33,236 nt of DNA from Candidatus Gastranaerophilales bacterium (GTDB lineage Bacteria > Cyanobacteriota > Vampirovibrionia > Gastranaerophilales > Gastranaerophilaceae). The DNA is taken from positions 1-33,236 of the forward strand of contig CANQLG010000021.1 in the NCBI GenBank assembly GCA_947624645.1, in the 5' to 3' direction. Both the position numbers and the translations under genes were made by a program. Below, one piece after another: positions 6,712 through 15,370 of the stretch (position 1 is its first letter; the number at the start of each line of letters is the position of its first letter). Under the pieces are notes generated by a model. That model was not told where the DNA came from. It worked only from the letters and a program-made list of their open reading frames with translations, and ran no database searches.

Positions 6712-6890
6712 CTGATTTTCCTCTCGGCTCAATCTTCTTCTTCGTTTCAAAAGCCTTTCGGCTTTTTGCACTCCGACCGATTTGCGCCTCTTCGGGCTCG
6801 GGTGCAGCGGCACCTTTAAAATTTGGTCTAACTTATTTATATTCGAGCCAAACCTTAAACCGGCTCTGCCGGCGCCCTAGCTAAAATCAG
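6712..6890. repeat. GC-rich element at the rpmJ stop codon, complementary ends
   Basis: CTGATTTT (6712-6719) is the exact complement of AAAATCAG (6883-6890). The second arm contains the rpmJ stop codon, and CCCTAG lies just inside it. The unit includes repeat copy 2. Together with 6581-6711 this fills the space between rpsM and rpmJ; no credible gene lies here. Confidence 0.6.
6793..6880. repeat. GC-rich hairpin repeat, copy 2
   Basis: An 88-base near-copy of 6581-6665 in the same orientation, about 212 bases away start to start. The same two GC hairpins are kept. Its AT-rich centre (TTATTTATATTCGAGCC) also matches a stretch at about 32051-32069 between rplR and rplF. Confidence 0.85.
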
Positions 6891-7000
6891 CCTTGTCTTT
6901 GTTTATGTTTCGGGTTTTCGCAAATTATTGCTACTCTCCCTTTTCTTTTTATTACTTTGCATTTGTCGCAAAGTGGTTTTACTGATGTTCTTACTTTCAT
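6887..7000 (-). CDS. rpmJ: 50S ribosomal protein L36
   Basis: A short gene of 37 aa. It begins [21 protein letters not shown] and ends [11 protein letters not shown]. The zinc ligands C11, C14, C27 and H32 of the classic L36 form are all present. It follows infA by 17 bases. Its stop codon lies inside one arm of the GC-rich repeat element at 6712-6890, which now separates it from rpsM. Confidence 0.95.
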   Translation of the reverse strand: MKVRTSVKPLCDKCKVIKRKGRVAIICENPKHKQRQG

Positions 7001-7017
7001 TTCTATTTCCTTTTTTA

Positions 7018-7233
7018 TTATTTCAATCTGTATGTTATTCTGCCTCTGGTTAAATCGTATGGTGTCATCTCTACTTTTACTTTATCTCCCGGTAATATCT
7101 TTATAAAGTTCTTCCTTATTTTTCCCGATATATGTGCCAGTATTTCATGACCATTCTCTAACCCTACTCTAAACATTGCGTTCGGCAGTGATTCTATTAT
7201 TGTTCCTTCAAATTCTATTACGTCTTTTGACAT
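7018..7233 (-). CDS. infA: translation initiation factor IF-1
   Basis: 71 aa, the standard length. The single OB-fold is recognisable from [20 protein letters not shown], then [21 protein letters not shown] and the closing [12 protein letters not shown]. It binds the 30S A site during initiation. It is the first gene of this transcript: a promoter (7262-7289) and a GAGGA ribosome binding site five bases from the ATG lie directly upstream. In most bacteria map or adk-map precede infA; neither is here. Confidence 0.97.
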   Translation of the reverse strand: MSKDVIEFEGTIIESLPNAMFRVGLENGHEILAHISGKIRKNFIKILPGDKVKVEMTPYDLTRGRITYRLK

Positions 7234-7261
7234 ATTTTCCTCTTACAAAATACGTTGTTAT

Positions 7262-7289
7262 TTTATATCCTACATGTTAAATTTTTCAA
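7262..7289 (-). promoter_or_regulatory. promoter of the infA-rpsI operon
   Basis: On the minus strand TTGAAA (7289-7284), 16 bases, TATAAA (7267-7262), about 28 bases before the infA ATG. It sits in the 291-base divergent gap (7234-7524), which holds no other gene. Confidence 0.55.
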
Positions 7290-7524
7290 ATCAAGCTTTT
7301 TTTCTTATCAGCTTTATTTTTTAGCATGTTTTATTTTAAAATTTTATTATTGTTTTTTTAATCTTACGAGATATACAAACGCTGTAATATTCTGTAAATC
7401 ATATTATTTCGTATTTTTTGCACCGATTTGTAAATTTTTCTTAATATATCAACATTTCTTATAATTAAAAAAACAATAAGTTGTTTGATTATTTTTATTA
7501 AACCGTGATAACATTAATTATTAT

Positions 7525-8472
7525 ATGAAAAGAATTTTTGGAATAATTTTAATTAATTTATCAGTACTTTTCGTCCTAGCGTTCATTATAGAGGGGTTTG
7601 TCTGGGGCTGCGAAAATCTCAGAATGAAAGCACATCACGAAAAATATATGGGAGTTTGGCCTATTCCTTTTCACCCCGGAGTTAAATCTTTTAATATTGA
7701 TTTGGATTATTACCCTAACCCCAAAGAAGGGTGGGGCAGAGCCACCGAGGGATTAAATTACAAAAAACCGCCGATTGTTGTTTTTGGCTGTTCCTTTGTT
7801 TACGGCTATTTGCTTGATAAAAATCAAACCATTACTTATAAACTCGCTCATAAAGCTAAACGCCCCGTATATTCAAGAGCTTTCCAAGGCTGGAGTATTC
7901 AACATATGCTTTATCAGGTCAGACAAGATAAATTCTATAAACATGTTCCGGAGCCTGAATATGCTGTTTATATTATGATGTTCGACCACTTTAGAAGAAT
8001 TTATTCTATAAATTTTCTGTCAGGACATCTGCTAAACGAAGAACGTAATCTGCGCTATAAACTTAAAGACGGCAAACTTATTCAAATCACAGACTCTAAC
8101 CCCATATTTAACTTTATTAAACGTTCTTATGCAGTTAATAAACTTCATCAGGCATATATTAATAATATTGTATTAAAACCTGCTAACTATGATAATTATT
8201 CTAAATTTGCACTTGAACATTTTATTGAAAGCAAGCAAGAAATGCAAAAACATTGGAAAAACACTAAATATGTTGTTTTATATTATAATTCATTTTATAA
8301 TCAGGAAAAATTTACAAAAGAGCTGGAAAAAAACGGGTTTGAGGTTATTTATCTTCCGGAACTTGTTCAGGCCGATTTAGATGAAGAACAATATAAAATC
8401 CCTGACGGCCACCCAAATGAAAAAGCTTGGGATATAATATCCGATGCTCTCATTAAAAAACTTAAGTTATAG
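7525..8472 (+). CDS. membrane-anchored SGNH/GDSL-hydrolase-like protein, copy 1
   Basis: 315 aa. An N-terminal hydrophobic helix (residues 5-25) anchors an exported domain. VVFGCSFVYG (85-94) fits SGNH block I with Ser90 as nucleophile, and PDGHPNEKAW (293-302) fits the closing block with Asp294 and His296. SGNH enzymes of this shape add or remove acyl groups on surface polysaccharides; the substrate here is unknown. It is the first of three tandem paralogues and the only one with a complete-looking Ser-Asp-His set. The start has no clear ribosome binding site. Confidence 0.7.
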   Translation: MKRIFGIILINLSVLFVLAFIIEGFVWGCENLRMKAHHEKYMGVWPIPFHPGVKSFNIDLDYYPNPKEGWGRATEGLNYKKPPIVVFGCSFVYGYLLDKNQTITYKLAHKAKRPVYSRAFQGWSIQHMLYQVRQDKFYKHVPEPEYAVYIMMFDHFRRIYSINFLSGHLLNEERNLRYKLKDGKLIQITDSNPIFNFIKRSYAVNKLHQAYINNIVLKPANYDNYSKFALEHFIESKQEMQKHWKNTKYVVLYYNSFYNQEKFTKELEKNGFEVIYLPELVQADLDEEQYKIPDGHPNEKAWDIISDALIKKLKL

Positions 8473-8480
8473 GTATAAAA

Positions 8481-9437
8481 TTGAAAAAAATTTTCTTTAT
8501 AATCATTATAAATATTTTGGTATTTTTGGGGCTTTTCTTTACTTTAGATTTTGCAATATATAAATACTATGCAGCCATATATTATAATGATCATCCAAAA
8601 TCCAGTCCTATACAAAGATTCAAATATATGCCTAATCATCCTTCATATTATAACAATATAGCGAATTTTTTTAACGGGGGAAATAATATCTATGAGGGCA
8701 GAGCTCCCGTAGGGCTTGAATATAAAAGCTCACCTATTGTTATTTTCGGCTGCTCTTATGCATACGGTCAATATTTAGAGCCAAATCAAACTTTCGACTA
8801 TAAATTATCACATCTAACAAAAAGACCCGTTTATAATAGAGCCCTCCCGGGGAACGGGCTCCCTCTTATGTATTATCAAAGTCAGGATAAATCACTTTAT
8901 ACTCAAATTAAACCTCCTGAACATATTATATATGTTATGATTAAACATCATTATTACCGCTCTATGCTTTATTATTTTGATATTGTTGATATTTTTGACC
9001 TACTCCATTATCATCTTAAAAATAATAACTTAGAATTTGATGATTATGATAATAAATTTTTTAATTTCTTTAAATCTTTATATATTTCTAAAGTTCTTAA
9101 CCATATTTATACCGATAGATTTATTAATAATATAAAAAATAAAGACAAAGTACTTGATTTAACCGAAAAATATTTTGTTGAAAGCAGAAAAGAATTTGAA
9201 ACAAATTGGAATAAAAAAATTAACTTTACCGTAATTTTATATGATGACTACAATATTTATTATAAAAATGATTTAAAAAAGAGACTTAAAAATAAAGGCT
9301 TTAATGTAATAGATACCGATGAACTGACAAATGAAAATTTAAGATGTGAAAAATATGTAATGACCGAAAACCATCACCCTAATGAAAAAGCTTGGGATTT
9401 GATTACAACAAAAATAGTAGAGAAACTTAATTTATGA
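8481..9437 (+). CDS. membrane-anchored SGNH-like protein, copy 2
   Basis: 318 aa from a TTG start eight bases after copy 1. It has the same plan: N-terminal helix (about 4-26), IFGCSYAYGQYL with Ser92, shared blocks NQTFDYKLSHLTKRPVYNRA, and a C-terminal ENHHPNEKAWD with His299. The aspartate two residues before the histidine in copy 1 is Asn297 here. The triad may therefore be incomplete, or another acid (Glu296) may serve. It probably arose by duplication and is co-transcribed with its neighbours. Confidence 0.65.
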   Translation: MKKIFFIIIINILVFLGLFFTLDFAIYKYYAAIYYNDHPKSSPIQRFKYMPNHPSYYNNIANFFNGGNNIYEGRAPVGLEYKSSPIVIFGCSYAYGQYLEPNQTFDYKLSHLTKRPVYNRALPGNGLPLMYYQSQDKSLYTQIKPPEHIIYVMIKHHYYRSMLYYFDIVDIFDLLHYHLKNNNLEFDDYDNKFFNFFKSLYISKVLNHIYTDRFINNIKNKDKVLDLTEKYFVESRKEFETNWNKKINFTVILYDDYNIYYKNDLKKRLKNKGFNVIDTDELTNENLRCEKYVMTENHHPNEKAWDLITTKIVEKLNL

Positions 9438-10402
9438 TAAAAAAATTTTTTAAAATATTATTGTGCAACATACTTGTATTTGTGTCTTTGATTTTCATAA
9501 CGGATGTTATTATATATCTTTATTATTCCGGCACATACCACAAATCACACTATCAGATATTTGAATTACCAAAATTTTCATACGTTATAAAACCTTATTA
9601 CGGAATTGATATTGAAACCTATTTTAACGGAAGTAATAATGTATTCAGGGGAAGAAAACCGGATGGTTTGGAATTTTCAAAAAACCCACCTATTGTTGTT
9701 TTCGGTTGTTCTTTTGCTCACGGTCAATTTTTAAATTATAATCAAACATTCAGTTATAAGCTTTCTCAAATCCTTAAGCGTCCCGTCTATAACCGTGCCG
9801 TACCGGGAAGAGGTATTGGTTGTATGTATTGGCAAAGTATCAACAAGCATTTTTACAAATCCGTTCCTCCGTGTAATGATGTTATTTATATTATTCTTGA
9901 TGACCATTACAGACGTCTTTTAATTAATTATATTGATATACTTGATTTATATATGATTGGACATTTTACACAAAAAGGAAATAATCTGTATTTAGACGGA
10001 AATAATTATTTGAAAAATTTAATCACTTCCTCTTATACATACAAAATACTTAATGGGAAATACGTCACTTGGTATATTAATAACCCTAAGCATGAAAATG
10101 AACTTACTGATACAGTACTTTTATACTTTATAAAAACCCGAGAGAATCTTCAAAAACATTGGAAAATTCCCGTTAATTTTACGATTATATATTACTATAA
10201 TAACTTACCTTTACAGTATAAACAGACTCTTTTTAAAAAATTTGAAGATAATAATTTTAAAGTAATTGAGACTAATAAACTTACAGATATTAATTTAAGT
10301 TCTGAAGAATACAAAAATTCTCAAAATTTACATCCTACTGAAAAAGCGTGGGATGTTTTAACTCCGCTTATTGCAAAAGAACTATTAAGAAAAGATAACT
10401 AA
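9434..10402 (+). CDS. membrane-anchored SGNH-like protein, copy 3
   Basis: 322 aa. The ATG overlaps the stop of copy 2 (ATGA), which shows tight coupling. N-terminal helix about 6-30. VVFGCSFAHGQFL has Ser93, NRAVPGRGIGCMYWQS is the second conserved block, and QNLHPTEKAWD closes with His300. As in copy 2 the Asp of the last block is Asn298, and the residue before it is Gln, so no acid remains at that spot. Copies 2 and 3 share more with each other than with copy 1. It ends convergently with purB, overlapping four bases. Confidence 0.65.
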   Translation: MIKKFFKILLCNILVFVSLIFITDVIIYLYYSGTYHKSHYQIFELPKFSYVIKPYYGIDIETYFNGSNNVFRGRKPDGLEFSKNPPIVVFGCSFAHGQFLNYNQTFSYKLSQILKRPVYNRAVPGRGIGCMYWQSINKHFYKSVPPCNDVIYIILDDHYRRLLINYIDILDLYMIGHFTQKGNNLYLDGNNYLKNLITSSYTYKILNGKYVTWYINNPKHENELTDTVLLYFIKTRENLQKHWKIPVNFTIIYYYNNLPLQYKQTLFKKFEDNNFKVIETNKLTDINLSSEEYKNSQNLHPTEKAWDVLTPLIAKELLRKDN

Positions 10403-11691
10403 ATATCAAATTTTTTGTATATATAGTCAATGTTTTTCAGATAATCATTTATATCAAAACATTCTAAAATTTCTTTATCAAAAAGATATTTTTTCACATC
10501 ATTGTCTTTTAACAAATTTTCTTTGAAATTTCCTTGATTATTAAAAGCATCCAGTGCGTTTTTTTGAACAATTTTATATGCATCTTCCCTTGAAAGCCCT
10601 TTATCGCATAATTTTAAAAGTACTTTTTGTGAAAATACTATCCCCCCGAATAACTTAGTATTTTTGAGCATATTTTCCTTATGCACCACAAGATTTTTGA
10701 TGACATTTGATAGCCTTGCGAGCATATAATCGACCAGAATGGTTGAATCAGGGAAAATAATTCTTTCGGCGCTTGAATGAGATATATCTCTTTCATGCCA
10801 AAGAGGGATATTTTCTAAGGCAGCAAGAGAATTAGCTCTTACTATTCGAGCCAGTCCCGATAAATTTTCACCCGATATGGGATTTTTTTTATGCGGCATA
10901 GCCGATGAACCTTTCTGCCCGTCAGTAAATCTTTCTTCGATTTCCAAAACTTCAGTCCTTTGAAGATGCCTTAGTTCAACTGCAATTTGTTCTATAACAC
11001 TTGATATTACCGCTAATGATTGAATAAACCTTGCATGGATATCACGGGCAATAATTTGGGTCGAAAATTTAGCAGGTTTTAACCCCAAATATTCGCAAAC
11101 CTGTTTTTCTATTTCAGGGTCGATATTACTATAAGTGCCGACAGGCCCTGAAATCTGACCGATACGAGATTCTTCAAGAACATACTCAAAATTACGTTTT
11201 GCTCGTTCAAACAAATCCAGCCATCCGCATAGCTTAACCCCAAAAGTCATCGGCTCGGCATGAACTCCGTGCGAACGCCCTATACATATTGTATTTTTAT
11301 GTTCCTTTGCCTTTTCTTTAACGATTTTAATAATATCATCCAAATCTTTTAATATAATTTCTCCGGAATCTTTAATTTGGAGCGCTAAAGCAGTATCTAT
11401 TACATCCGAGCTTGTCAGTCCCATATGCATATATCTTGAATTTTCACCGATATTTTCATTTATATTTGTGAGAAAAGCAATTACATCATGGTGAGTTTCA
11501 CGTTCAATTTCATCAATTCGTTCAACAGAAAAAGAAGCTTTATTTAATATGTCTTTCAAAGCATCGTCAGGGATTTTACCCGATTTATTATAAGCCTTGC
11601 AAACTGCAAGTTCAACAGCCAAATAATATTTAAATTTAGAATCCAAGTCCCAAATAGATTTCATTTCATTTCGACAATATCTGTCTATCAT
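10399..11691 (-). CDS. purB: adenylosuccinate lyase
   Basis: 430 aa. It cleaves SAICAR to AICAR and adenylosuccinate to AMP plus fumarate in purine synthesis. The fumarase/aspartase superfamily signature GSSAMPHKKNP is at 261-271. The general-acid histidine lies in GRSHGVHAEP (138-147) and the substrate loop MGLTSSDVIDT at 90-100. Length and motifs match the short bacterial PurB. It has its own promoter (11716-11744) and stands divergent from leuA. No other pur gene is in the window. Confidence 0.95.
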   Translation of the reverse strand: MIDRYCRNEMKSIWDLDSKFKYYLAVELAVCKAYNKSGKIPDDALKDILNKASFSVERIDEIERETHHDVIAFLTNINENIGENSRYMHMGLTSSDVIDTALALQIKDSGEIILKDLDDIIKIVKEKAKEHKNTICIGRSHGVHAEPMTFGVKLCGWLDLFERAKRNFEYVLEESRIGQISGPVGTYSNIDPEIEKQVCEYLGLKPAKFSTQIIARDIHARFIQSLAVISSVIEQIAVELRHLQRTEVLEIEERFTDGQKGSSAMPHKKNPISGENLSGLARIVRANSLAALENIPLWHERDISHSSAERIIFPDSTILVDYMLARLSNVIKNLVVHKENMLKNTKLFGGIVFSQKVLLKLCDKGLSREDAYKIVQKNALDAFNNQGNFKENLLKDNDVKKYLFDKEILECFDINDYLKNIDYIYKKFDI

Positions 11692-11715
11692 AATTCTTCC
11701 TTTTTCAATTCTTTT

Positions 11716-11744
11716 ATTTTACAATAAGACTATAAAGAGTTCAA
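11716..11744 (-). promoter_or_regulatory. promoter of purB
   Basis: On the minus strand TTGAAC (11744-11739), exactly 17 bases, TAAAAT (11721-11716), 24 bases before the ATG of purB. Confidence 0.55.
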
Positions 11745-11766
11745 GAAAGGTGAAAGGGAGTAAATA

Positions 11767-13278
11767 GTGCAAAGACAACCGTTTTTCTACGATATAACAC
11801 TAAGAGACGGCAACCAGTCGTTAAAAAAACCTTGGAATACACTCGAAAAAGAAATAATATTTAAACATCTAACCGAATTTGGAGTACAAGGCATAGAAGT
11901 CGGATTTGCAGCAGCTTCCGATATGGATTATGAAGCCTGTTCATATCTTTCGGGTATCGCACCCAATAATACAGTAATATCCGCATTGGCAAGATGTACC
12001 CAAAATGACATCATCAAAGCAGCTCAATCAATTCAAGCAGCTAAAAAACGCAGAATCCATACTTTTATAGCTATGAGTCCTTTTAATATGCAGTATGTTC
12101 TGAACAAATCACCTCTTGAAGTTAAAAATCAAGCCATTGAAGCCGTTAAATTTGCAAAATCAACTATCGGAGCCGACGGTGAAGTCCAATTTTCCGTTGA
12201 ACATTTTGGTGATTGCCATGAAAATATTGATTTTGTTATAGAATCACTTAAAGAAGTTGTCAGAGCAGGTGCTACAATTATAAATTTACCTAATACGGTT
12301 GAAAGAACCCGTCCTAAATTATTTATAAATTTGGTTGAAAAAGTATATAATGCACTGCCTAAAGATATAATTATTTCCGTACACAATCATAATGACCTTG
12401 GAATGGCAACAGCAGTAACGGTAGAAAGTTATTTTGCAGGCGCAATTCAGCTTGAATGTGCATTAAATGGTTTGGGAGAACGAGCAGGAAATACCAATAT
12501 GTATGAAGTTGCAGTTGCACTGCATAATTCAGGTGTTATTGTACCGTTAAATCTTTCCAAAATATATGAACTTGCCCTAACAGTATCTGATATGTCGGGA
12601 GTGGCAATATATGAAAAAGCACCTCTAATAGGACCCGACGCATTAGCTCACAGAAGCGGAATCCACCAAGACGGCGCCGTTAAAACAAAAGATATGGAAA
12701 AAGGTGCTTATAGACCTATCCATCCATCATTAATAGGTAGAAAAGATGATGAAAAATTGGGCTTCACTTCTCAATCAGGTAAAACCGCAATTTTCGAAAT
12801 TATTACCGAAGCCGGTTATCCGATTTCCATACAAGAAGCTCAAAGACTTGCTCCTATTGCAAAAGAAACCGCCGAAAAAATCGGAGAGCTTTCTACCCGC
12901 AATATCCTTGATATTTATTATAACAATATTCTCAATGTTAAAGGTGCTTTCAGATTATCCAATATTGAAAAAATTTCCGAAGATAATATCAAACTTAACT
13001 TTTTCTTTAACGATAAGGAATATAACATTGAAATCAGCGGTAACGGCCCTGTTGATGCTTGTATTAAAGCTATTCAAAAAGCAGGATTTAACTGCGAATT
13101 CTTAAATTACGAACAAAAAGCTTTAAATATGGGTTCGGATGCTGCGGCTATGACAATTATGTATTTTAAAGCGCCTAACGGACAGACCATTATTTCAAGA
13201 GCTTGCGATGAAAGTACGGTTAAAGCTAATATTAAAGCTATTTTTAACGGACTTAATATTATTTATAACATAGGATAA
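11767..13278 (+). CDS. leuA: 2-isopropylmalate synthase (LeuA2-like)
   Basis: 503 aa from a GTG start with AGGGAG six bases upstream. It condenses acetyl-CoA with 2-oxoisovalerate, the first committed step to leucine. The TIM-barrel part has TLRDGNQSL (11-19), the metal site HNHNDLG, the GLGERAGNTN loop and HRSGIHQDG. The last 130 or so residues form the LeuA dimerisation/regulatory domain (feedback by leucine in relatives). DGNQ rather than DGEQ resembles the actinobacterial-type LeuA. Homocitrate or related synthases share the fold, but the full architecture favours LeuA. No leuBCD is nearby. Confidence 0.85.
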   Translation: MQRQPFFYDITLRDGNQSLKKPWNTLEKEIIFKHLTEFGVQGIEVGFAAASDMDYEACSYLSGIAPNNTVISALARCTQNDIIKAAQSIQAAKKRRIHTFIAMSPFNMQYVLNKSPLEVKNQAIEAVKFAKSTIGADGEVQFSVEHFGDCHENIDFVIESLKEVVRAGATIINLPNTVERTRPKLFINLVEKVYNALPKDIIISVHNHNDLGMATAVTVESYFAGAIQLECALNGLGERAGNTNMYEVAVALHNSGVIVPLNLSKIYELALTVSDMSGVAIYEKAPLIGPDALAHRSGIHQDGAVKTKDMEKGAYRPIHPSLIGRKDDEKLGFTSQSGKTAIFEIITEAGYPISIQEAQRLAPIAKETAEKIGELSTRNILDIYYNNILNVKGAFRLSNIEKISEDNIKLNFFFNDKEYNIEISGNGPVDACIKAIQKAGFNCEFLNYEQKALNMGSDAAAMTIMYFKAPNGQTIISRACDESTVKANIKAIFNGLNIIYNIG

Positions 13279-13283
13279 TCCTT

Positions 13284-15299
13284 ATGAAAAAATTTTTAAT
13301 ATTATTTTTATTGTTATGTATAGCATTACCCTCTGATGCATTTACAACGGGATTTATAACTAATGAAAAAATATTAGATTCCATTCAAACAGAAAATATA
13401 ATTTCCAAAGATACGGAAAAACATTTAAAATCAGCCATAACAAAAGTATACGGCGAAAAACAAACCGATGAAATTTATGTAAATATCTTGAAAATAATAA
13501 AAGACACAAGATTAAAGCGGAATCCTAAACTTAAACAAGAAGACCTTGAACGTGTTGATGACTGGTATAAAGACGAGATAATATATATGTTCTACGTTGA
13601 CAGGTTTGGAACAGATGATGATATGAAACCTAATACCTTTAAAAACACTGTTAAGATGTTGAGATATTTAAAAACTTTAGGTGTAACAACCATATATATG
13701 CTGCCATTTGCGGATTCACCGATGGGTGATGCCGGATTTGACGTTAAAAATCCGCGTGATGTAAGAAAAGATCTCGGTGGTATGGATGAATTTATTGTAT
13801 TTATTACGGAAGCTAAACGTCAGGGATTTAAAATTAAATCGGATTTAGTACTCAATCATTTTTCTGATAAACACGATTGGTTTGAATCTATACAAAAAGG
13901 TGATTCGGATAAATTGAATTATTTTGTTGTTTCGGACAAAGAACCTCAAAAAACAGTATATAAAGATGAAAAACTCGGTTATATTGCGGAATATAAACAT
14001 GAAAACGGAAAAATTTCAAAACGTAGATTAATTTTTCCCGATATAACAGATTCTCATTACAGACAAGTTAACATAAACGGTAAAGATTATTATTTTTATC
14101 ATACGTTTTATCCGTTTCAATTGGATATAAACTGGGAAAATCCCAATGTATTATATTATAACCTTGAAACGATAGCATTTTGGGCTAATATGGGCGTTGA
14201 TATATTCAGAATGGATGCAATACCCTATCTTATAAAAGAAGAAGGCACAACAGGAGAAAATAATCCTAAAACTCACGAAATAATTAAAATATTAAGTACA
14301 TTTTTACAAGAAATAGCACCAAGAAGTGTAATTCAAGCGGAAGCATGCCAACCGCCCAAAAAAATTGTAAATTATTTCGGCACCGAACATACGGTTGATA
14401 TTAACATTGATAATAAAACAAAAGAATTAACCCGCACAAATGAAGTTCAAATAGCTTATCATTTCCCCTATATGCCTGCAATTTGGGCAAGTGTGGTATC
14501 AGGTGACAGTTCATATTTTTGGAAAATCCATAAACAAACGCCGCCAATTCCTGATAGTGCAAGTTGGGCCATATTTTTAAGAGTACATGATGAGCTAACG
14601 CTTGAAATGGTTAATCAAAAAACCAGAGAACTTATATTGGAAGATTTAGCCGATAAAGGTGCTGAATTTAGAAAAGGTTTCGGCATCAGCGGCAGAATGG
14701 CTAATTTTCTGGATAATAATCCCGAAAGAATCAACATGACTTTTGCCATTTTGCTTTCAATGAAAGGGATTCCTATAATATATTACGGAGATGAAATCGG
14801 AAGCCAAAACAATTATTCTTACGCAAAACGCTGGGCTAAAATCAGAGAAAGAAGAAACAAAACCAAAGATTCTGATATGCTTTCATATTTTGACAGTAGA
14901 GATATACACAGAAGCGCTATTGCCCGTAACGTATTTTATAGAGCAATAGACAATCCCAATTCTTTTAAAGGTAAGATTTTTAAAAACGTTAAAAGATTAA
15001 TTGAAGTTAGAAAAAATTATCCTACACTGTCTCGGGGAGATTTTATTGAGGTAAAATCAAATAAACCTCAGGTTTTCAGTTATTTAAGGACAGGAAAATA
15101 TGATAAAATACTCATTCTCAATAATTTATCCGATGAAAAAGTATATGCACAGCTTGAGCCTGGTATAATTAATCTTACGGATAAAAATCAACTTGAAATG
15201 AAAGAACTTATAACTAAGGAACAAAAAATTTTCCCGATAGAAAATAAAAAGATTATAGTAAAATTAAAGCCCTATGAAACAATGTGGTTGAGCTTTTAG
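13284..15299 (+). CDS. secreted GH13 alpha-amylase family protein, trehalose-synthase-like
   Basis: 671 aa. An apparent signal peptide (MKKFLILFLLLCIALPSDA) is followed by an uncharacterised 70-residue segment and a GH13 barrel. Conserved regions are DLVLNHFSDKHDWF (187-200), IFRMDAIPY with nucleophile Asp311, QAEA with acid Glu353, and FLRVHDELTLEMV with His435/Asp436. The last is very close to the FLRNHDELTLEMV of trehalose synthase (maltose-trehalose isomerase), here with Val for Asn. A C-terminal beta domain follows (about 560-671). Trehalose synthases are normally cytoplasmic, so an exported version may act on envelope or gut sugars. It lies only five bases after leuA. The exact reaction is uncertain. 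Confidence 0.75.
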   Translation: MKKFLILFLLLCIALPSDAFTTGFITNEKILDSIQTENIISKDTEKHLKSAITKVYGEKQTDEIYVNILKIIKDTRLKRNPKLKQEDLERVDDWYKDEIIYMFYVDRFGTDDDMKPNTFKNTVKMLRYLKTLGVTTIYMLPFADSPMGDAGFDVKNPRDVRKDLGGMDEFIVFITEAKRQGFKIKSDLVLNHFSDKHDWFESIQKGDSDKLNYFVVSDKEPQKTVYKDEKLGYIAEYKHENGKISKRRLIFPDITDSHYRQVNINGKDYYFYHTFYPFQLDINWENPNVLYYNLETIAFWANMGVDIFRMDAIPYLIKEEGTTGENNPKTHEIIKILSTFLQEIAPRSVIQAEACQPPKKIVNYFGTEHTVDINIDNKTKELTRTNEVQIAYHFPYMPAIWASVVSGDSSYFWKIHKQTPPIPDSASWAIFLRVHDELTLEMVNQKTRELILEDLADKGAEFRKGFGISGRMANFLDNNPERINMTFAILLSMKGIPIIYYGDEIGSQNNYSYAKRWAKIRERRNKTKDSDMLSYFDSRDIHRSAIARNVFYRAIDNPNSFKGKIFKNVKRLIEVRKNYPTLSRGDFIEVKSNKPQVFSYLRTGKYDKILILNNLSDEKVYAQLEPGIINLTDKNQLEMKELITKEQKIFPIENKKIIVKLKPYETMWLSF

Positions 15300-15370
15300 A
15301 AAACTTAACAAATACCTAAAGTTTTTTTAAATTCTTCCGACATAATAAATAAGTGTAAAAAGGATTTTTT

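Noticed and set aside
6616-6813. 65-aa basic reading frame on the minus strand
   Set aside because: Lies wholly in the GC-rich repeat region; its arginine-rich composition is what such repeats give by chance.
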